64,000 nucleotides of DNA from Streptomyces sp. NBC_00572. Its GTDB lineage: Bacteria > Actinomycetota > Actinomycetes > Streptomycetales > Streptomycetaceae. A program made the position numbers and the translations under genes. Shown here piece after piece: positions 45,588-53,870 of the stretch; positions within the stretch are counted from its first letter, which is position 1, and every line of letters starts with the position of its first letter. The notes beneath the pieces are model-generated. The model was not told the DNA's origin. It saw only the letters and a program-made list of their open reading frames with translations, and made no database searches. Location of the stretch: positions 1,922,001-1,986,000 of the forward strand of contig NZ_JAPENX010000001.1 in assembly GCF_026341815.1 (NCBI RefSeq), given 5' to 3'.

Positions 45588-45628
45588 CTCCCCCAGGATG
45601 TGACCTACGTCCCGGGGGAGTTCGTTTT
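45588..45628 (+). terminator. rho-independent terminator after the thiolase gene
   Basis: CTCCCCC-A-GGATGT (45588-45601), loop GACCT, ACGTCC-C-GGGGGAG (45607-45620), then TTCGTTTT. It lies in the 321-bp gap 45450-45770. The same gap contains a short near-repeat of 'GCGAGCG.CTGAG' (45480-45515) and presumably the promoter of the next gene. Confidence 0.75.
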
Positions 45629-45770
45629 CGCAGGTCAGAGGTGTTTCGGGACTAAACGCCTGGCAGAAATACCTGTCCAATTCGTGACGTAATGCACTGA
45701 CAGCGGGCCCCACCCCAGGACAAGCTGATGTAGGAAGTCGGGGGATCGACTCGGAATCGGGAGTACGTCA

Positions 45771-46613
45771 GTGAGCGCCATGCCTCTTGCCCTGCTGCTG
45801 ACCACGGCCGCTGCCACGGCCGTGGGCGCTGCCGCCCTGCACGCCGTCCACGGTCTCCGCAAGCAGGTCACCGACCTGCGGAGCGAGCTGGCGGCCGGGC
45901 GCGGCGTCACCGTCCCCGCCGCCCGTGCCACGCCCGCCGCCGAGATACGGGCCGCGGTCGCGGAGGCGCTGGCCGAGGAGCGCGAGCGCGAGCTGGCCGA
46001 GGCGCGGGCCTTCTGGGCCGCGCAGGAGGCCCGGGACGCGGCCGACGCCCCGTCCCTGCTCGGCGGTCTCGGCGGCCCGGTCGACGACGGCACCTTCTTC
46101 GTCCCTCGCCAGGCCGACTTCGTGGGCCTTGAGGCGATGGCCCTGGAGGCCATGGAGGCGGAGGCGGCCGCGCTCGACGGTTCCGACGCGCTCGACGCCT
46201 TCGATTCCCTCGACGAGTACCCGGAGGACTCGGCCGAGCTGGCCGCGGCCCGCCGCCGGCACCCCTCGCACCCGGACTTCGTGCCGGTGCAGGCCCCCGT
46301 CGTCACCGACCACGAGCGGACGGTGGCCCGGCTGGAGGAGCTGGCCGACACCGCCACGGCGCTGACCGACGTGCGTCCGGGCCCGCTCGGCACGCTCGAC
46401 GTCTACGTCTTCGCGGACGGCACGACGCTCTGTATGACCCCGGGGCACCGCGAGACCGCGGAGCGCCTGGCGGAGGCCCTGCGCTCCGGCCGTACGCCGG
46501 TGCTGCTCGGCGGCTCGGGCGTCTCGGGCGCCTTCGCCCTCACCTTCTCGTACGGCGAGTCCGGCGAGGAGAACGTCTACATCCTGGCGGACCGCGTCAT
46601 CGCCTCGCTGTAG
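45771..46613 (+). CDS. conserved hypothetical protein with N-terminal membrane segment
   Basis: 280 residues from GTG 45771 (GGGAG nine bases upstream). A short hydrophobic N-terminus (about 4-24) is followed by a Glu/Ala-rich coiled-coil region (about 55-90), an acidic middle and a globular C-terminal domain of about 80 residues: 'LGTLDVYVFADGTTLCMTPG', 'RTPVLLGGSGVSGAFALTF' and 'ENVYILADRVIAS'. I know no function. It stands alone with its own promoter region. Confidence 0.72.
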   Translation: MSAMPLALLLTTAAATAVGAAALHAVHGLRKQVTDLRSELAAGRGVTVPAARATPAAEIRAAVAEALAEERERELAEARAFWAAQEARDAADAPSLLGGLGGPVDDGTFFVPRQADFVGLEAMALEAMEAEAAALDGSDALDAFDSLDEYPEDSAELAAARRRHPSHPDFVPVQAPVVTDHERTVARLEELADTATALTDVRPGPLGTLDVYVFADGTTLCMTPGHRETAERLAEALRSGRTPVLLGGSGVSGAFALTFSYGESGEENVYILADRVIASL

Positions 46614-46628
46614 GCCCCCTGGAGGGCC

Positions 46629-46958
46629 TTACAGCCCCGAGCGCTCCGCCGCCTCACGTACCAGTTCCACGGCCTCTGCCAGTTCCCCCTCGCGGGAGTC
46701 GGCCGGGGCCGTTCGCAGGACCTCGGCCAGATCGTTCCCGGCGACGGCCAGCTGGTCGGCCACGGTGAAGACCCCCGCGTCCGGCATGGTCCTCGGCTCC
46801 CGCTCCGGGTCCTCGGCGCGCTGTGCGCGCACCGCGAGCTCGCGGGCGAGGGCAAGTCCTTCGGCCGCCGCGCCGCGCTGGAGACGGCTGTGCGGGGCGG
46901 CCCGCAGCCGGTCGGCGAAGCGTTCGACGGCGGCGGTCAGTTCACTCGTATCGCGCAC
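46629..46958 (-). CDS. small conserved helical protein
   Basis: 109 residues, almost entirely helical and charged: 'SELTAAVERFADRLRAAPHS', 'EGLALARELAVRAQRAE' and 'VADQLAVAGNDLAEVLR'. GTG 46958 follows AGGGTCACGGG. It converges with the 45771 gene (15-bp gap). No motif; function unknown. The composition and codon use fit a real gene. Confidence 0.7.
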   Translation of the reverse strand: MRDTSELTAAVERFADRLRAAPHSRLQRGAAAEGLALARELAVRAQRAEDPEREPRTMPDAGVFTVADQLAVAGNDLAEVLRTAPADSREGELAEAVELVREAAERSGL

Positions 46959-47070
46959 CCCGTGACCCTACGCGCCGTCCCGGGCCTCTTGCCAACGGGC
47001 GAAGGCTTCGGCACGGTGGCGTGAAGGAGTACGAGGAGCAGCACACGGTACGACGCGTCCGGAGGCGCCG

Positions 47071-47301
47071 ATGTCCCACACATTCTCCGAAGAGACCCAC
47101 CGCAACATGCTGGCCCGGATCCCGCGCCGCACCGGTCGTGAGATCGCCGACTGGATGCGCACCGTCGAGGAGGGGCCGTCGCTCCTCCGTTTCGAGGAGC
47201 GGGTGAGCTGGCTCCGCGGGGCGCACGACCTGGCGTACGGCCACGCGAAGGCGATCCTGCACGAGTACGACCTGCGGCGGGCGGCCCGGAGACTGCTCTG
47301 A
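47071..47301 (+). CDS. DUF4287 domain protein
   Basis: A 76-residue protein matching DUF4287: 'EETHRNMLARIPRRTGREIA', 'DWMRTVEEGPSLLRFEERVS' and 'WLRGAHDLAYGHAKAILHEY', ending 'DLRRAARRLL'. ATG 47071 has a perfect GGAGG eight bases upstream. Single gene with a downstream hairpin. Function unknown. Confidence 0.88.
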   Translation: MSHTFSEETHRNMLARIPRRTGREIADWMRTVEEGPSLLRFEERVSWLRGAHDLAYGHAKAILHEYDLRRAARRLL

Positions 47302-47337
47302 GGTCCGAGCACCGCCCCGGTCCCGACGGGAACGCGG

Positions 47338-47373
47338 AAGGGCCCGCCCGGCACGAAGCCGGACGGGCCCTTC
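47338..47373. terminator. bidirectional terminator
   Basis: AAGGGCCCG-C-CCGGC (47338-47352), loop ACGAA, GCCGG-A-CGGGCCCTT (47358-47372). It lies between convergent DUF4287 and Bax-inhibitor genes. Confidence 0.8.
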
Positions 47374-47391
47374 CCCCCGAGTCGGGACGCG

Positions 47392-48294
47392 TCAGTCGTC
47401 GCCCTGCAGGATCGACAGCAGACGCAGCATCTCCAGGTAGATCCACACCAGGGTCATGGTGAGACCGAAGGCGGCCAGCCAGGCCTCCTCGCGCGGCGCG
47501 CCGTAGGTCACGCCGTCCTCGACCTGCTTGAAGTCGAGGGCCAGGAAGCAGGCGCCCAGGATGATGCCGATGACACCGAAGAGGATGCCGAGGCCACCGC
47601 TGCGGAAGCCGAGGCCGTCACCGCCGGCGAAGACGGCGAACAGCAGGTTGGTCACCATGAGGAGCATGAAGCCCATCGCGGCGGCCATCACGAAGCCGTA
47701 GAAGCGGCGGTTGACCCGGATCCAGCCCATCTTGTAGGCGATCAGGACGCCGGCGAAGACCGCCATCGTGCCCAGGACCGCCTGGATGACCACGCCGTCG
47801 GCGATGTACGTCGAGACGGCGGCCGAGATCACTCCGAGGAAGACACCCTCGAAGGCCGCGTAGCCCAGGATCAGCGCCGGCGACGGCTTGCGCTTGAAGG
47901 ACTGCACGAGCGACAGCACGAGGGCGACCAGGGCGGCGCCGATGGCGATGCCGTAGGACTTGCCCAGGTTGGCGGGGTCGACCGGCAGGAGCAGCCAGGC
48001 CAGGACGGCGGTGAGCACGACCGTACCGAGCGTCATGGCCGTACGGCTCACGACGTCGTCGATCGTCATCACGTTGCCGCGGGCCTGCTGCGGGGCGCCG
48101 AGCTGTGTGTCCTGCGGGGCGTACGGGTTGGTCGCGTACGGGTTCGTCGCGCCCTCGGCATACGGGGTGCCGGTGGCGTACGGGTTGGTTCCGACGGCGG
48201 GGCCCCCGGCCTGCGGCTGCTGGCCGTTGAAGCCCGCGGTGCCGTTGTCGCGGCTGAACCCCCGTCGCGAGAAGACCGGGTTGCTGCTCCTCAT
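47392..48294 (-). CDS. Bax inhibitor-1/YccA-family membrane protein
   Basis: A 300-residue protein. A Gly/Asn/Ala/Pro/Tyr-rich cytoplasmic N-terminus of about 70 residues (repeats of 'NPYATG..YAEGATNPYATN') is followed by seven transmembrane helices of the BI-1 fold, ending in the conserved 'FLALDFKQVEDGV' and 'AFGLTMTLVWIYLEMLRLL', where the family places its acidic pore residues. ATG 48294 follows GGAGGAGTGAG. The family is associated with calcium leak and membrane stress; the role in Streptomyces is not known to me. Confidence 0.9.
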   Translation of the reverse strand: MRSSNPVFSRRGFSRDNGTAGFNGQQPQAGGPAVGTNPYATGTPYAEGATNPYATNPYAPQDTQLGAPQQARGNVMTIDDVVSRTAMTLGTVVLTAVLAWLLLPVDPANLGKSYGIAIGAALVALVLSLVQSFKRKPSPALILGYAAFEGVFLGVISAAVSTYIADGVVIQAVLGTMAVFAGVLIAYKMGWIRVNRRFYGFVMAAAMGFMLLMVTNLLFAVFAGGDGLGFRSGGLGILFGVIGIILGACFLALDFKQVEDGVTYGAPREEAWLAAFGLTMTLVWIYLEMLRLLSILQGDD

Positions 48295-48436
48295 CTCACT
48301 CCTCCATGGCGTGCCGCATGCGCGCGGCCTCGCGTCAAGAGTAATGCGTAGGCAAAAGAAACTCTCTAGTGCTCGGGGAGGATCTTTTCCCGTACGTTTT
48401 CGATCTTGCTGCACGTCGGGAGGGCGTCACCCGGGG

Positions 48437-48457
48437 AGGGGCGGCCCCACGGCCGCC
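48437..48457 (-). terminator. candidate terminator of the tRNA gene
   Basis: On the minus strand GGCGGCC and GGCCGCC are separated by a short loop, 28 bp after the tRNA 3' end. GC-rich stem, no T tract. Confidence 0.4.
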
Positions 48458-48484
48458 GGACCGCCTGTCGCACCGGCGAAACCG

Positions 48485-48569
48485 TGGTGCCCGGAACCGG
48501 ACTCGAACCGGTACGGCCCGAAGGCCAGCGAGGTTTAAGCTCGCCGTGTCTGCATTCCACCATCCGGGC
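48485..48569 (-). tRNA. bldA: tRNA-Leu, anticodon UAA (bldA)
   Basis: The acceptor stem GCCCGGA/TCCGGGC is perfect. The D arm carries GGTGGAATGCAGAC. The anticodon stem GCGAG/CTCGC holds the loop CTTAAAC, so the anticodon is TAA and reads UUA. The long class II variable arm is GGCC-TTCG-GGCC, and the T arm is ACCGG-TTCGAGT-CCGGT. CCA is encoded. UUA is very rare in Streptomyces and this tRNA, bldA, controls translation of developmental and antibiotic regulators. The sequence closely matches the S. coelicolor bldA sequence as I remember it. Confidence 0.96.
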
Positions 48570-48943
48570 GTCGCGGAGCTCCGCGTTGGCACATGAGCCT
48601 ATCGGGACGCTTCCCCCGATCAGCGGAACGTCGGCCCGATGTTGTCTTATTTTATTGACGTCTGAGGGTGCGTCAGTGCAGGTGGGGGCGGTTTCACCGA
48701 ACTGTGACAGGGGTCGCAGGCGCAAAGCCGCACCCCCTGGAATGACGAAAAGTCGCCGCACTTGTGTCACGTCGGCCTGAAGCCGTCTCTCGGGGGCGCC
48801 GTCATACCTCAGGAGGAGAGTCCGGCCCTCCGATGCGACTCGAGACTGCCCCGGGAACGGGCATGTGGACGGACGATCCGAGCGCGAACGCTCGACACGA
48901 TGGAGGGGTTCCCGCAGCAGCCCCGTAGTGACAGGAGTCCCTC

Positions 48944-49714
48944 GTGACCACCACCCCCACCGTGTCCCGCGCCACCGCGGTGGCCGCCCGCGCCACGGAT
49001 CTCTCCAAGGTCTACGGACACGGCGAGACCCAGGTGGTCGCCCTCGACCATGTCACCGTGGACTTCCGCCAGGGAGAGTTCACCGCGATCATGGGCCCCT
49101 CCGGCTCCGGCAAGTCGACGCTCATGCACTGCGTCGCCGGCCTGGACTCCTTCTCCTCCGGCTCGGTCCGGATCGGCGAGACCGAGCTCTCCACCCTGAA
49201 GGACAAGCAGCTCACCCAGCTGCGCCGGGACAAGATCGGCTTCATCTTCCAGGCCTTCAACCTGCTGCCGACGCTGACGGCCCTGGAGAACATCACGCTG
49301 CCGATGGACATCGCCGGCCGCAAGCCCGACAAGCAGTGGGTCCAGCAGGTCATCGACATGCTCGGGATCTCCGCCCGCCTCAGCCACCGCCCCACCGAGC
49401 TCTCCGGCGGCCAGCAGCAGCGCGTGGCCGTGGCCCGCGCCCTCGCCTCCCGCCCCGAGATCATCTTCGGTGACGAGCCGACCGGAAACCTGGACTCCCG
49501 CTCGGGCGCCGAGGTCCTCGGCTTCCTGCGCAACTCGGTGCGGGAGCTCGGCCAGACCGTCGTCATGGTCACCCACGACGCGGTGGCCGCCTCCTACGCG
49601 GACCGCGTGATCTTCCTCGCCGACGGCCGGATCGTCGACGAGATGCTGCACCCGACGGCGGACGGCGTGCTCGACCGCATGAAGGCCTTCGACGCCAAGG
49701 GCCGTACGAGCTGA
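48944..49714 (+). CDS. ABC transporter ATP-binding protein (MacB/LolD-like)
   Basis: A 256-residue ATPase. Walker A 'IMGPSGSGKSTLMHCVAGLD', Q loop 'FIFQAFNLLPTLTALENI', signature 'ELSGGQQQRVAVARALA', Walker B 'EIIFGDEPTGNLDS' and the H loop 'VVMVTHDAVAAS' are all present. GTG 48944 follows ACAGGAGTCCC. It is 52 bp upstream of its permease partner. The 375-bp gap from the tRNA to this start contains both promoters but no gene. Confidence 0.95.
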   Translation: MTTTPTVSRATAVAARATDLSKVYGHGETQVVALDHVTVDFRQGEFTAIMGPSGSGKSTLMHCVAGLDSFSSGSVRIGETELSTLKDKQLTQLRRDKIGFIFQAFNLLPTLTALENITLPMDIAGRKPDKQWVQQVIDMLGISARLSHRPTELSGGQQQRVAVARALASRPEIIFGDEPTGNLDSRSGAEVLGFLRNSVRELGQTVVMVTHDAVAASYADRVIFLADGRIVDEMLHPTADGVLDRMKAFDAKGRTS

Positions 49715-49766
49715 CGCCGTAGCGCAGCCCCGCCCCTCGCCGTCCCTCTTCCTCCAGGACACACCC

Positions 49767-52298
49767 ATGTTCCGTACCGCCCTGCGCAACGTGCTCGCGC
49801 ACAAGGCGAGACTGCTGATGACCGTCCTCGCCGTGATGCTCGGCGTGGCCTTCGTCTCCGGCACCCTCGTCTTCACCGACACCCTCTCCAACGCCTTCCG
49901 CAGCCAGTCCGCGAAGAGCTACGACGACGTCGCCGTCGCCGTCGAGATGTACCCCTCCACCGAGGAGGCCCGGAAGACCCCCGGCCTCTCCCAGAAGGAC
50001 GTCGACAAGGTCGCGGGGCTCGACGGGGTCACCTCCGTCGCCCCCCGCGTCGACGGCTTCGCCGGTGTCCCCGACAAGGACGGCAAGCTGATCGGCGTCG
50101 GCTGGTCCAACAAGGGCACCAACTTCGCCCCCGGCAAGGACGGCAAGGACCGCGCGTACACCTTCACCACCGGCAGCGGCCCTGCCTCGGCCGGACAGAT
50201 CGCGCTCGACAAGGACACCGCCGACAAGGGCAACTACAAGGTCGGTGACACCGTCCGCGTCGCCACCAACGGCCCGGTGAAGGAGTACGAGCTCTCCGGT
50301 GTCTTCACCACCGAGGACGGAGCCGTCAACGCCGGCGGCAGCCTGGTCGTCTTCGACTCCTCCGTCGCTCAGAAGCTCTATCTGAAGCCGGGGTACTTCC
50401 AGAACCTGACCGTCACCGCCGCGCCCGGCACGGACGCGGACAAGCTCCTCGACGAGGTTCTGAAGGTCGTCCCGAAGGCCGCCACCGCGCAGACCGGCAC
50501 GGCCCTCGCCGAGCAGCAGGCCAAGGACATCGAGTCCGGTCTCGGCGCGCTCAACCAGGTGCTCCTCGGTTTCGCGGGCATCGCGCTCTTCGTCGGGATC
50601 TTCCTGATCTCCAACACCTTCACCATGCTGGTCGCCCAGCGCACCAAGGAACTGGCCCTGATGCGCGCGGTCGGTGCCTCCCGCAAGCAGATCACCCGCT
50701 CCGTCCTCGCCGAGGCCGGTCTGGTCGGTCTGGTCGCCTCGGCCGTCGGCTACGTGCTCGGCATCGGCCTGGCCGTCGGGCTCCGCTCCGCCATGGGCGC
50801 CTTCGACATGAAGCTCCCGGACGGCGATCTCGTCCTCGGCGCCACCCCGGTCCTCACCGCCTTCCTCGTCGGTGTCCTGATCACGATGCTCGCCGCCTGG
50901 CTGCCCGGCCGCCGCGCCGCGAAGATCCCGCCGGTCGCCGCCATGAGCAGCGTCCACGCCACCGCGAGCACCAAGTCGCTCGTCGTCCGGAACTCCATCG
51001 GTGCCGCGATCACCGCGCTGGGTGCCGTGCTCATCGTGCTCGGCGCGGGCAAGGGCGGCGACGACGGCCGCCTGCTGATCGCGGGCGGCGCGTTCCTCAC
51101 CCTCATCGGTGTGATCGTGCTGATCCCGTTCCTGTCCCGGCCCGTGATCGCCGTGATCCGCCCGGTCTTCGTGAACCTCTTCGGGGTCTCCGGCAAGCTC
51201 GCCGGCCTGAACGCGGTCCGCAACCCGCGCCGCACCGGCGCCACCGCCTCCGCGCTCGCCATCGGCCTGACCCTGGTCACCGGACTCTCGGTGCTCGGCG
51301 CCACGGTCGGCACGGCCCTGGACAAGATGACGACCGACCAGATCAAGGCCGACTACATGGTCTCGATGGCCAGCGGCACCAGCCTCAGCCAGGAGGCCCT
51401 GACGGCCCTGGAGAAGGCCCCGGGCGTCACCGCGGTCTCCCCGCAGCAGAACGGCGCCCTGGAACTCAAGGGCTCGTTCGTCTCGGCCTCCGGTGTCACC
51501 CCCGGCGACATCGAGAAGGTCCTCAAGCTCGACGTCGTGAACGGCTCGATGGCCTCCCTCGGCCAGGGCAAGATCGCCGTCGACGACAAGACCGCCGCCA
51601 AGCGCGGTCTGAAGGTCGGCGACACCGTCCCCGTCGAGTGGCTCGACAAGCAGAAGGGCAAGCTGACCGTCGGCGCGGTCTACAAGGGCAGCGAGTTCGT
51701 CTCGCCGGTCCTGATCGACACCGAGCTGGTCAGCGCGCACGACGATCAGGCGGGCATCCAGCAGATCTTCGTCTCGACGGAGGGCGGCCCGAGCGCCGCC
51801 CACGAGAAGGCCCTGTCGAAGGCCATGGGCGACAACCCGGCGATCACGGTGATGGACCAGAAGGACATCCGTGACCTCTTCGGCGGCCAGATCAACATGC
51901 TCCTGAACATCGTCTACGGTCTGCTCGCGATGGCCCTGGTGATCGCGGTCCTGGGTGTCGTGAACACCCTGGCGATGTCGGTCTTCGAGCGTCAGCAGGA
52001 GATCGGCATGCTGCGGGCGATCGGTCTCGACCGGCGCCGGGTGAAGCGGATGGTCCGTCTGGAGGCCGTGGTCATCTCGGTGTTCGGCGCGGTCGTCGGC
52101 ATCGGCCTCGGCTCCTTCCTCGGCTGGGCGATCGGCGAGACCTTCAAGAACAGCCTGCCGGGCTACGCCCTGGTCCTGCCCTGGGACCGGATCGGGATCT
52201 TCCTGGTCCTGGCCGCCCTGGTCGGCGTCCTCGCCTCCCTGTGGCCGGCCCGGAGCGCGGCCAGGCTGAACATGCTCGCCGCCATCAAGGCCGAGTAG
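49767..52298 (+). CDS. ABC transporter permease with two FtsX domains
   Basis: An 843-residue membrane protein of the MacB/FtsX type. TM1 (about 14-36) is followed by a periplasmic MacB-PCD-like domain (about 40-250) and the first FtsX core ('ALMRAVGASRKQITRSVLAE'). A second half repeats the plan with another extracellular domain (about 510-690) and FtsX core ('IGMLRAIGLDRRRVKRMVRL'). It pairs with the ATPase upstream. Such two-FtsX permeases use ATP hydrolysis for mechanotransmission or lipid/peptide export rather than classical transport. Substrate unknown. Confidence 0.93.
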   Translation: MFRTALRNVLAHKARLLMTVLAVMLGVAFVSGTLVFTDTLSNAFRSQSAKSYDDVAVAVEMYPSTEEARKTPGLSQKDVDKVAGLDGVTSVAPRVDGFAGVPDKDGKLIGVGWSNKGTNFAPGKDGKDRAYTFTTGSGPASAGQIALDKDTADKGNYKVGDTVRVATNGPVKEYELSGVFTTEDGAVNAGGSLVVFDSSVAQKLYLKPGYFQNLTVTAAPGTDADKLLDEVLKVVPKAATAQTGTALAEQQAKDIESGLGALNQVLLGFAGIALFVGIFLISNTFTMLVAQRTKELALMRAVGASRKQITRSVLAEAGLVGLVASAVGYVLGIGLAVGLRSAMGAFDMKLPDGDLVLGATPVLTAFLVGVLITMLAAWLPGRRAAKIPPVAAMSSVHATASTKSLVVRNSIGAAITALGAVLIVLGAGKGGDDGRLLIAGGAFLTLIGVIVLIPFLSRPVIAVIRPVFVNLFGVSGKLAGLNAVRNPRRTGATASALAIGLTLVTGLSVLGATVGTALDKMTTDQIKADYMVSMASGTSLSQEALTALEKAPGVTAVSPQQNGALELKGSFVSASGVTPGDIEKVLKLDVVNGSMASLGQGKIAVDDKTAAKRGLKVGDTVPVEWLDKQKGKLTVGAVYKGSEFVSPVLIDTELVSAHDDQAGIQQIFVSTEGGPSAAHEKALSKAMGDNPAITVMDQKDIRDLFGGQINMLLNIVYGLLAMALVIAVLGVVNTLAMSVFERQQEIGMLRAIGLDRRRVKRMVRLEAVVISVFGAVVGIGLGSFLGWAIGETFKNSLPGYALVLPWDRIGIFLVLAALVGVLASLWPARSAARLNMLAAIKAE

Positions 52299-52317
52299 CA
52301 GCGGTACTCACAGAAGA

Positions 52318-52351
52318 AGGGCCGGTCTCCCCACCAGGGGAGGCCGGCCCT
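52318..52351. terminator. bidirectional terminator
   Basis: AGGGCCGG-TCTCCCC (52318-52332), loop ACCA, GGGGAG-GCCGGCCCT (52337-52351). It lies between the convergent ABC permease and cyclopropane synthase genes. Confidence 0.78.
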
Positions 52352-52368
52352 CCGCCGTACCCGCCGCG

Positions 52369-53679
52369 TCAGTCCGTCCGCTCGTTCCAGACGCGCGGCC
52401 GCAGCGCCGTGCCGCTCTTCCCCGACACCGGGGTCTTCACGGCGAGGAACTGGTTCACGCCGATCCTGTTGCGCTCGAAGGAGACCGCGGAGGCCGCCAT
52501 GTAGAGCCGCCAGATCCTGGCCCGGCCGGGTGAGGTGAGCCGGACCGCCCGGTCCCAGTCCCGCTCCAGGTTGGCCACCCAGCGGCGCAGGGTGAGGGCG
52601 TAGTGCTCGCGGATCGCCTCCACGTCCCTGACCTCGAAGCCGGCGTCCTCCAGGGTGCTCAGCGTGCGTCCCATGGGGGCGAGTTCACCGTCGGGGAAGA
52701 CGTACGCGTCGATGAAGACGTCGACCTCGTACGCCTCCTCGTCGGGCTCGGGGCGCCGGGAGATCTGGTGGTTGAGGAGCCGCCCGCCGGGCTTGAGGAG
52801 CCCGTACAGGATGTCGGCGTACTCCCGGTACCGGACGGCGCCGACGTGCTCGGCCATGCCGATCGAGGAGATCGCGTCGTACGGGCCGTCCGTGACGTCC
52901 CGGTAGTCCTGGACGCGGATCTCGATCAGGTCGGTCAGGCCCTCGTCCGCGATCCGCTTGCGGGCGAACGCGGCCTGCTCGCGGGAGAGGGTGATGCCGA
53001 CGACCCTGGCCCCGTACTCGCGGGCGGCGTGGATGGCCATGGAGCCCCAGCCGCAGCCCACGTCGAGGAGCCGGTCGCCCTCCTTGAGGTTCAGCTTGCG
53101 GGCGATGAGGTCCAGCTTGTCGCGCTGGGCGTCCTCCAGGGTCGCGTCCGGGCCGTCGGCGGCCCAGTACGCGCACGAGTAGACCATCGACGGGCCGAGG
53201 ACCAGCCCGTAGAAGTCGTTGCCCACGTCGTAGTGGTGACTGATCGCCTGCTTGTCGCGGCGCCGGGTGTGCCGGCCGCCGCTGCGGCCGCGCATCTCCT
53301 CGGCCGGCGGCTGCGGCGGCGGCAGCGGACCGGCGAGCCGCAGCAGGGCGGCGGCCGCGGCGCGCAGCCGGGGGTCGCGCGCGGACGCGATCAGCCCCCT
53401 GGTGTCCTCGTCCCGCTCCCAGAGCAGGCCCGAGATCGCGTCGAGGAGCTCGTACAGGTCGCCCTCGACGTCGAGTTCCCCGGCCACCCAGGCGCGGGCC
53501 AGGCCCAGTTCGCCCGGCTTCCAGATCATCCTCCGCAGGGCGCGGCGGTCGCGGACGATCAGGACGGGGCCACCGACGGGCCCGGCCTCGCTGCCGTCCC
53601 AGGCTCGCAGTCGGACCGGGAGCGGTCCGCCGAGGAGTTCCTCGGCAAGAGTCGTCAGCCGCGACGCGGCGTCGGCCAT
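52369..53679 (-). CDS. cfa: cyclopropane-fatty-acyl-phospholipid synthase
   Basis: A 436-residue SAM-dependent methylene transferase acting on unsaturated acyl chains of membrane phospholipids. 'QAISHHYDVGNDFYGLVLGP' is the family hallmark, 'LLDVGCGWGSMAIHAAREYG' is the SAM site, and 'YDAISSIGMAEHVG' and 'SRRPEPDEEAYEVDVFIDAY' follow. ATG 53679 has GGAGG eight bases upstream; GTG 53688 lies inside that ribosome site. It is a single gene between a terminator and the ndh terminator. Confidence 0.93.
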   Translation of the reverse strand: MADAASRLTTLAEELLGGPLPVRLRAWDGSEAGPVGGPVLIVRDRRALRRMIWKPGELGLARAWVAGELDVEGDLYELLDAISGLLWERDEDTRGLIASARDPRLRAAAAALLRLAGPLPPPQPPAEEMRGRSGGRHTRRRDKQAISHHYDVGNDFYGLVLGPSMVYSCAYWAADGPDATLEDAQRDKLDLIARKLNLKEGDRLLDVGCGWGSMAIHAAREYGARVVGITLSREQAAFARKRIADEGLTDLIEIRVQDYRDVTDGPYDAISSIGMAEHVGAVRYREYADILYGLLKPGGRLLNHQISRRPEPDEEAYEVDVFIDAYVFPDGELAPMGRTLSTLEDAGFEVRDVEAIREHYALTLRRWVANLERDWDRAVRLTSPGRARIWRLYMAASAVSFERNRIGVNQFLAVKTPVSGKSGTALRPRVWNERTD

Positions 53680-53787
53680 GGTGCACACCTCCGTGATCTC
53701 GTGCCCCAGAAATGCTCGTCACCAAGGGAACACCGTCAGTAGGCGTTTACAGTCCCGCCGCAGCGCAATCAGTCGGCAAAACACGCG

Positions 53788-53826
53788 AAGGGCCGTCCGC
53801 ACCACGGATGGCGGACGGCCCTTTTA
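53788..53826 (-). terminator. terminator of the NADH dehydrogenase gene
   Basis: AAGGGCCGTCCGC (53788-53800) pairs perfectly with GCGGACGGCCCTT (53811-53823); TTTT follows on the plus side. It lies 45 bp beyond the ndh stop. Confidence 0.78.
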
Positions 53827-53870
53827 CGGCCTTGCGTGTACTGCTGGTGTTACTGGTGCTGCGTGTACTG

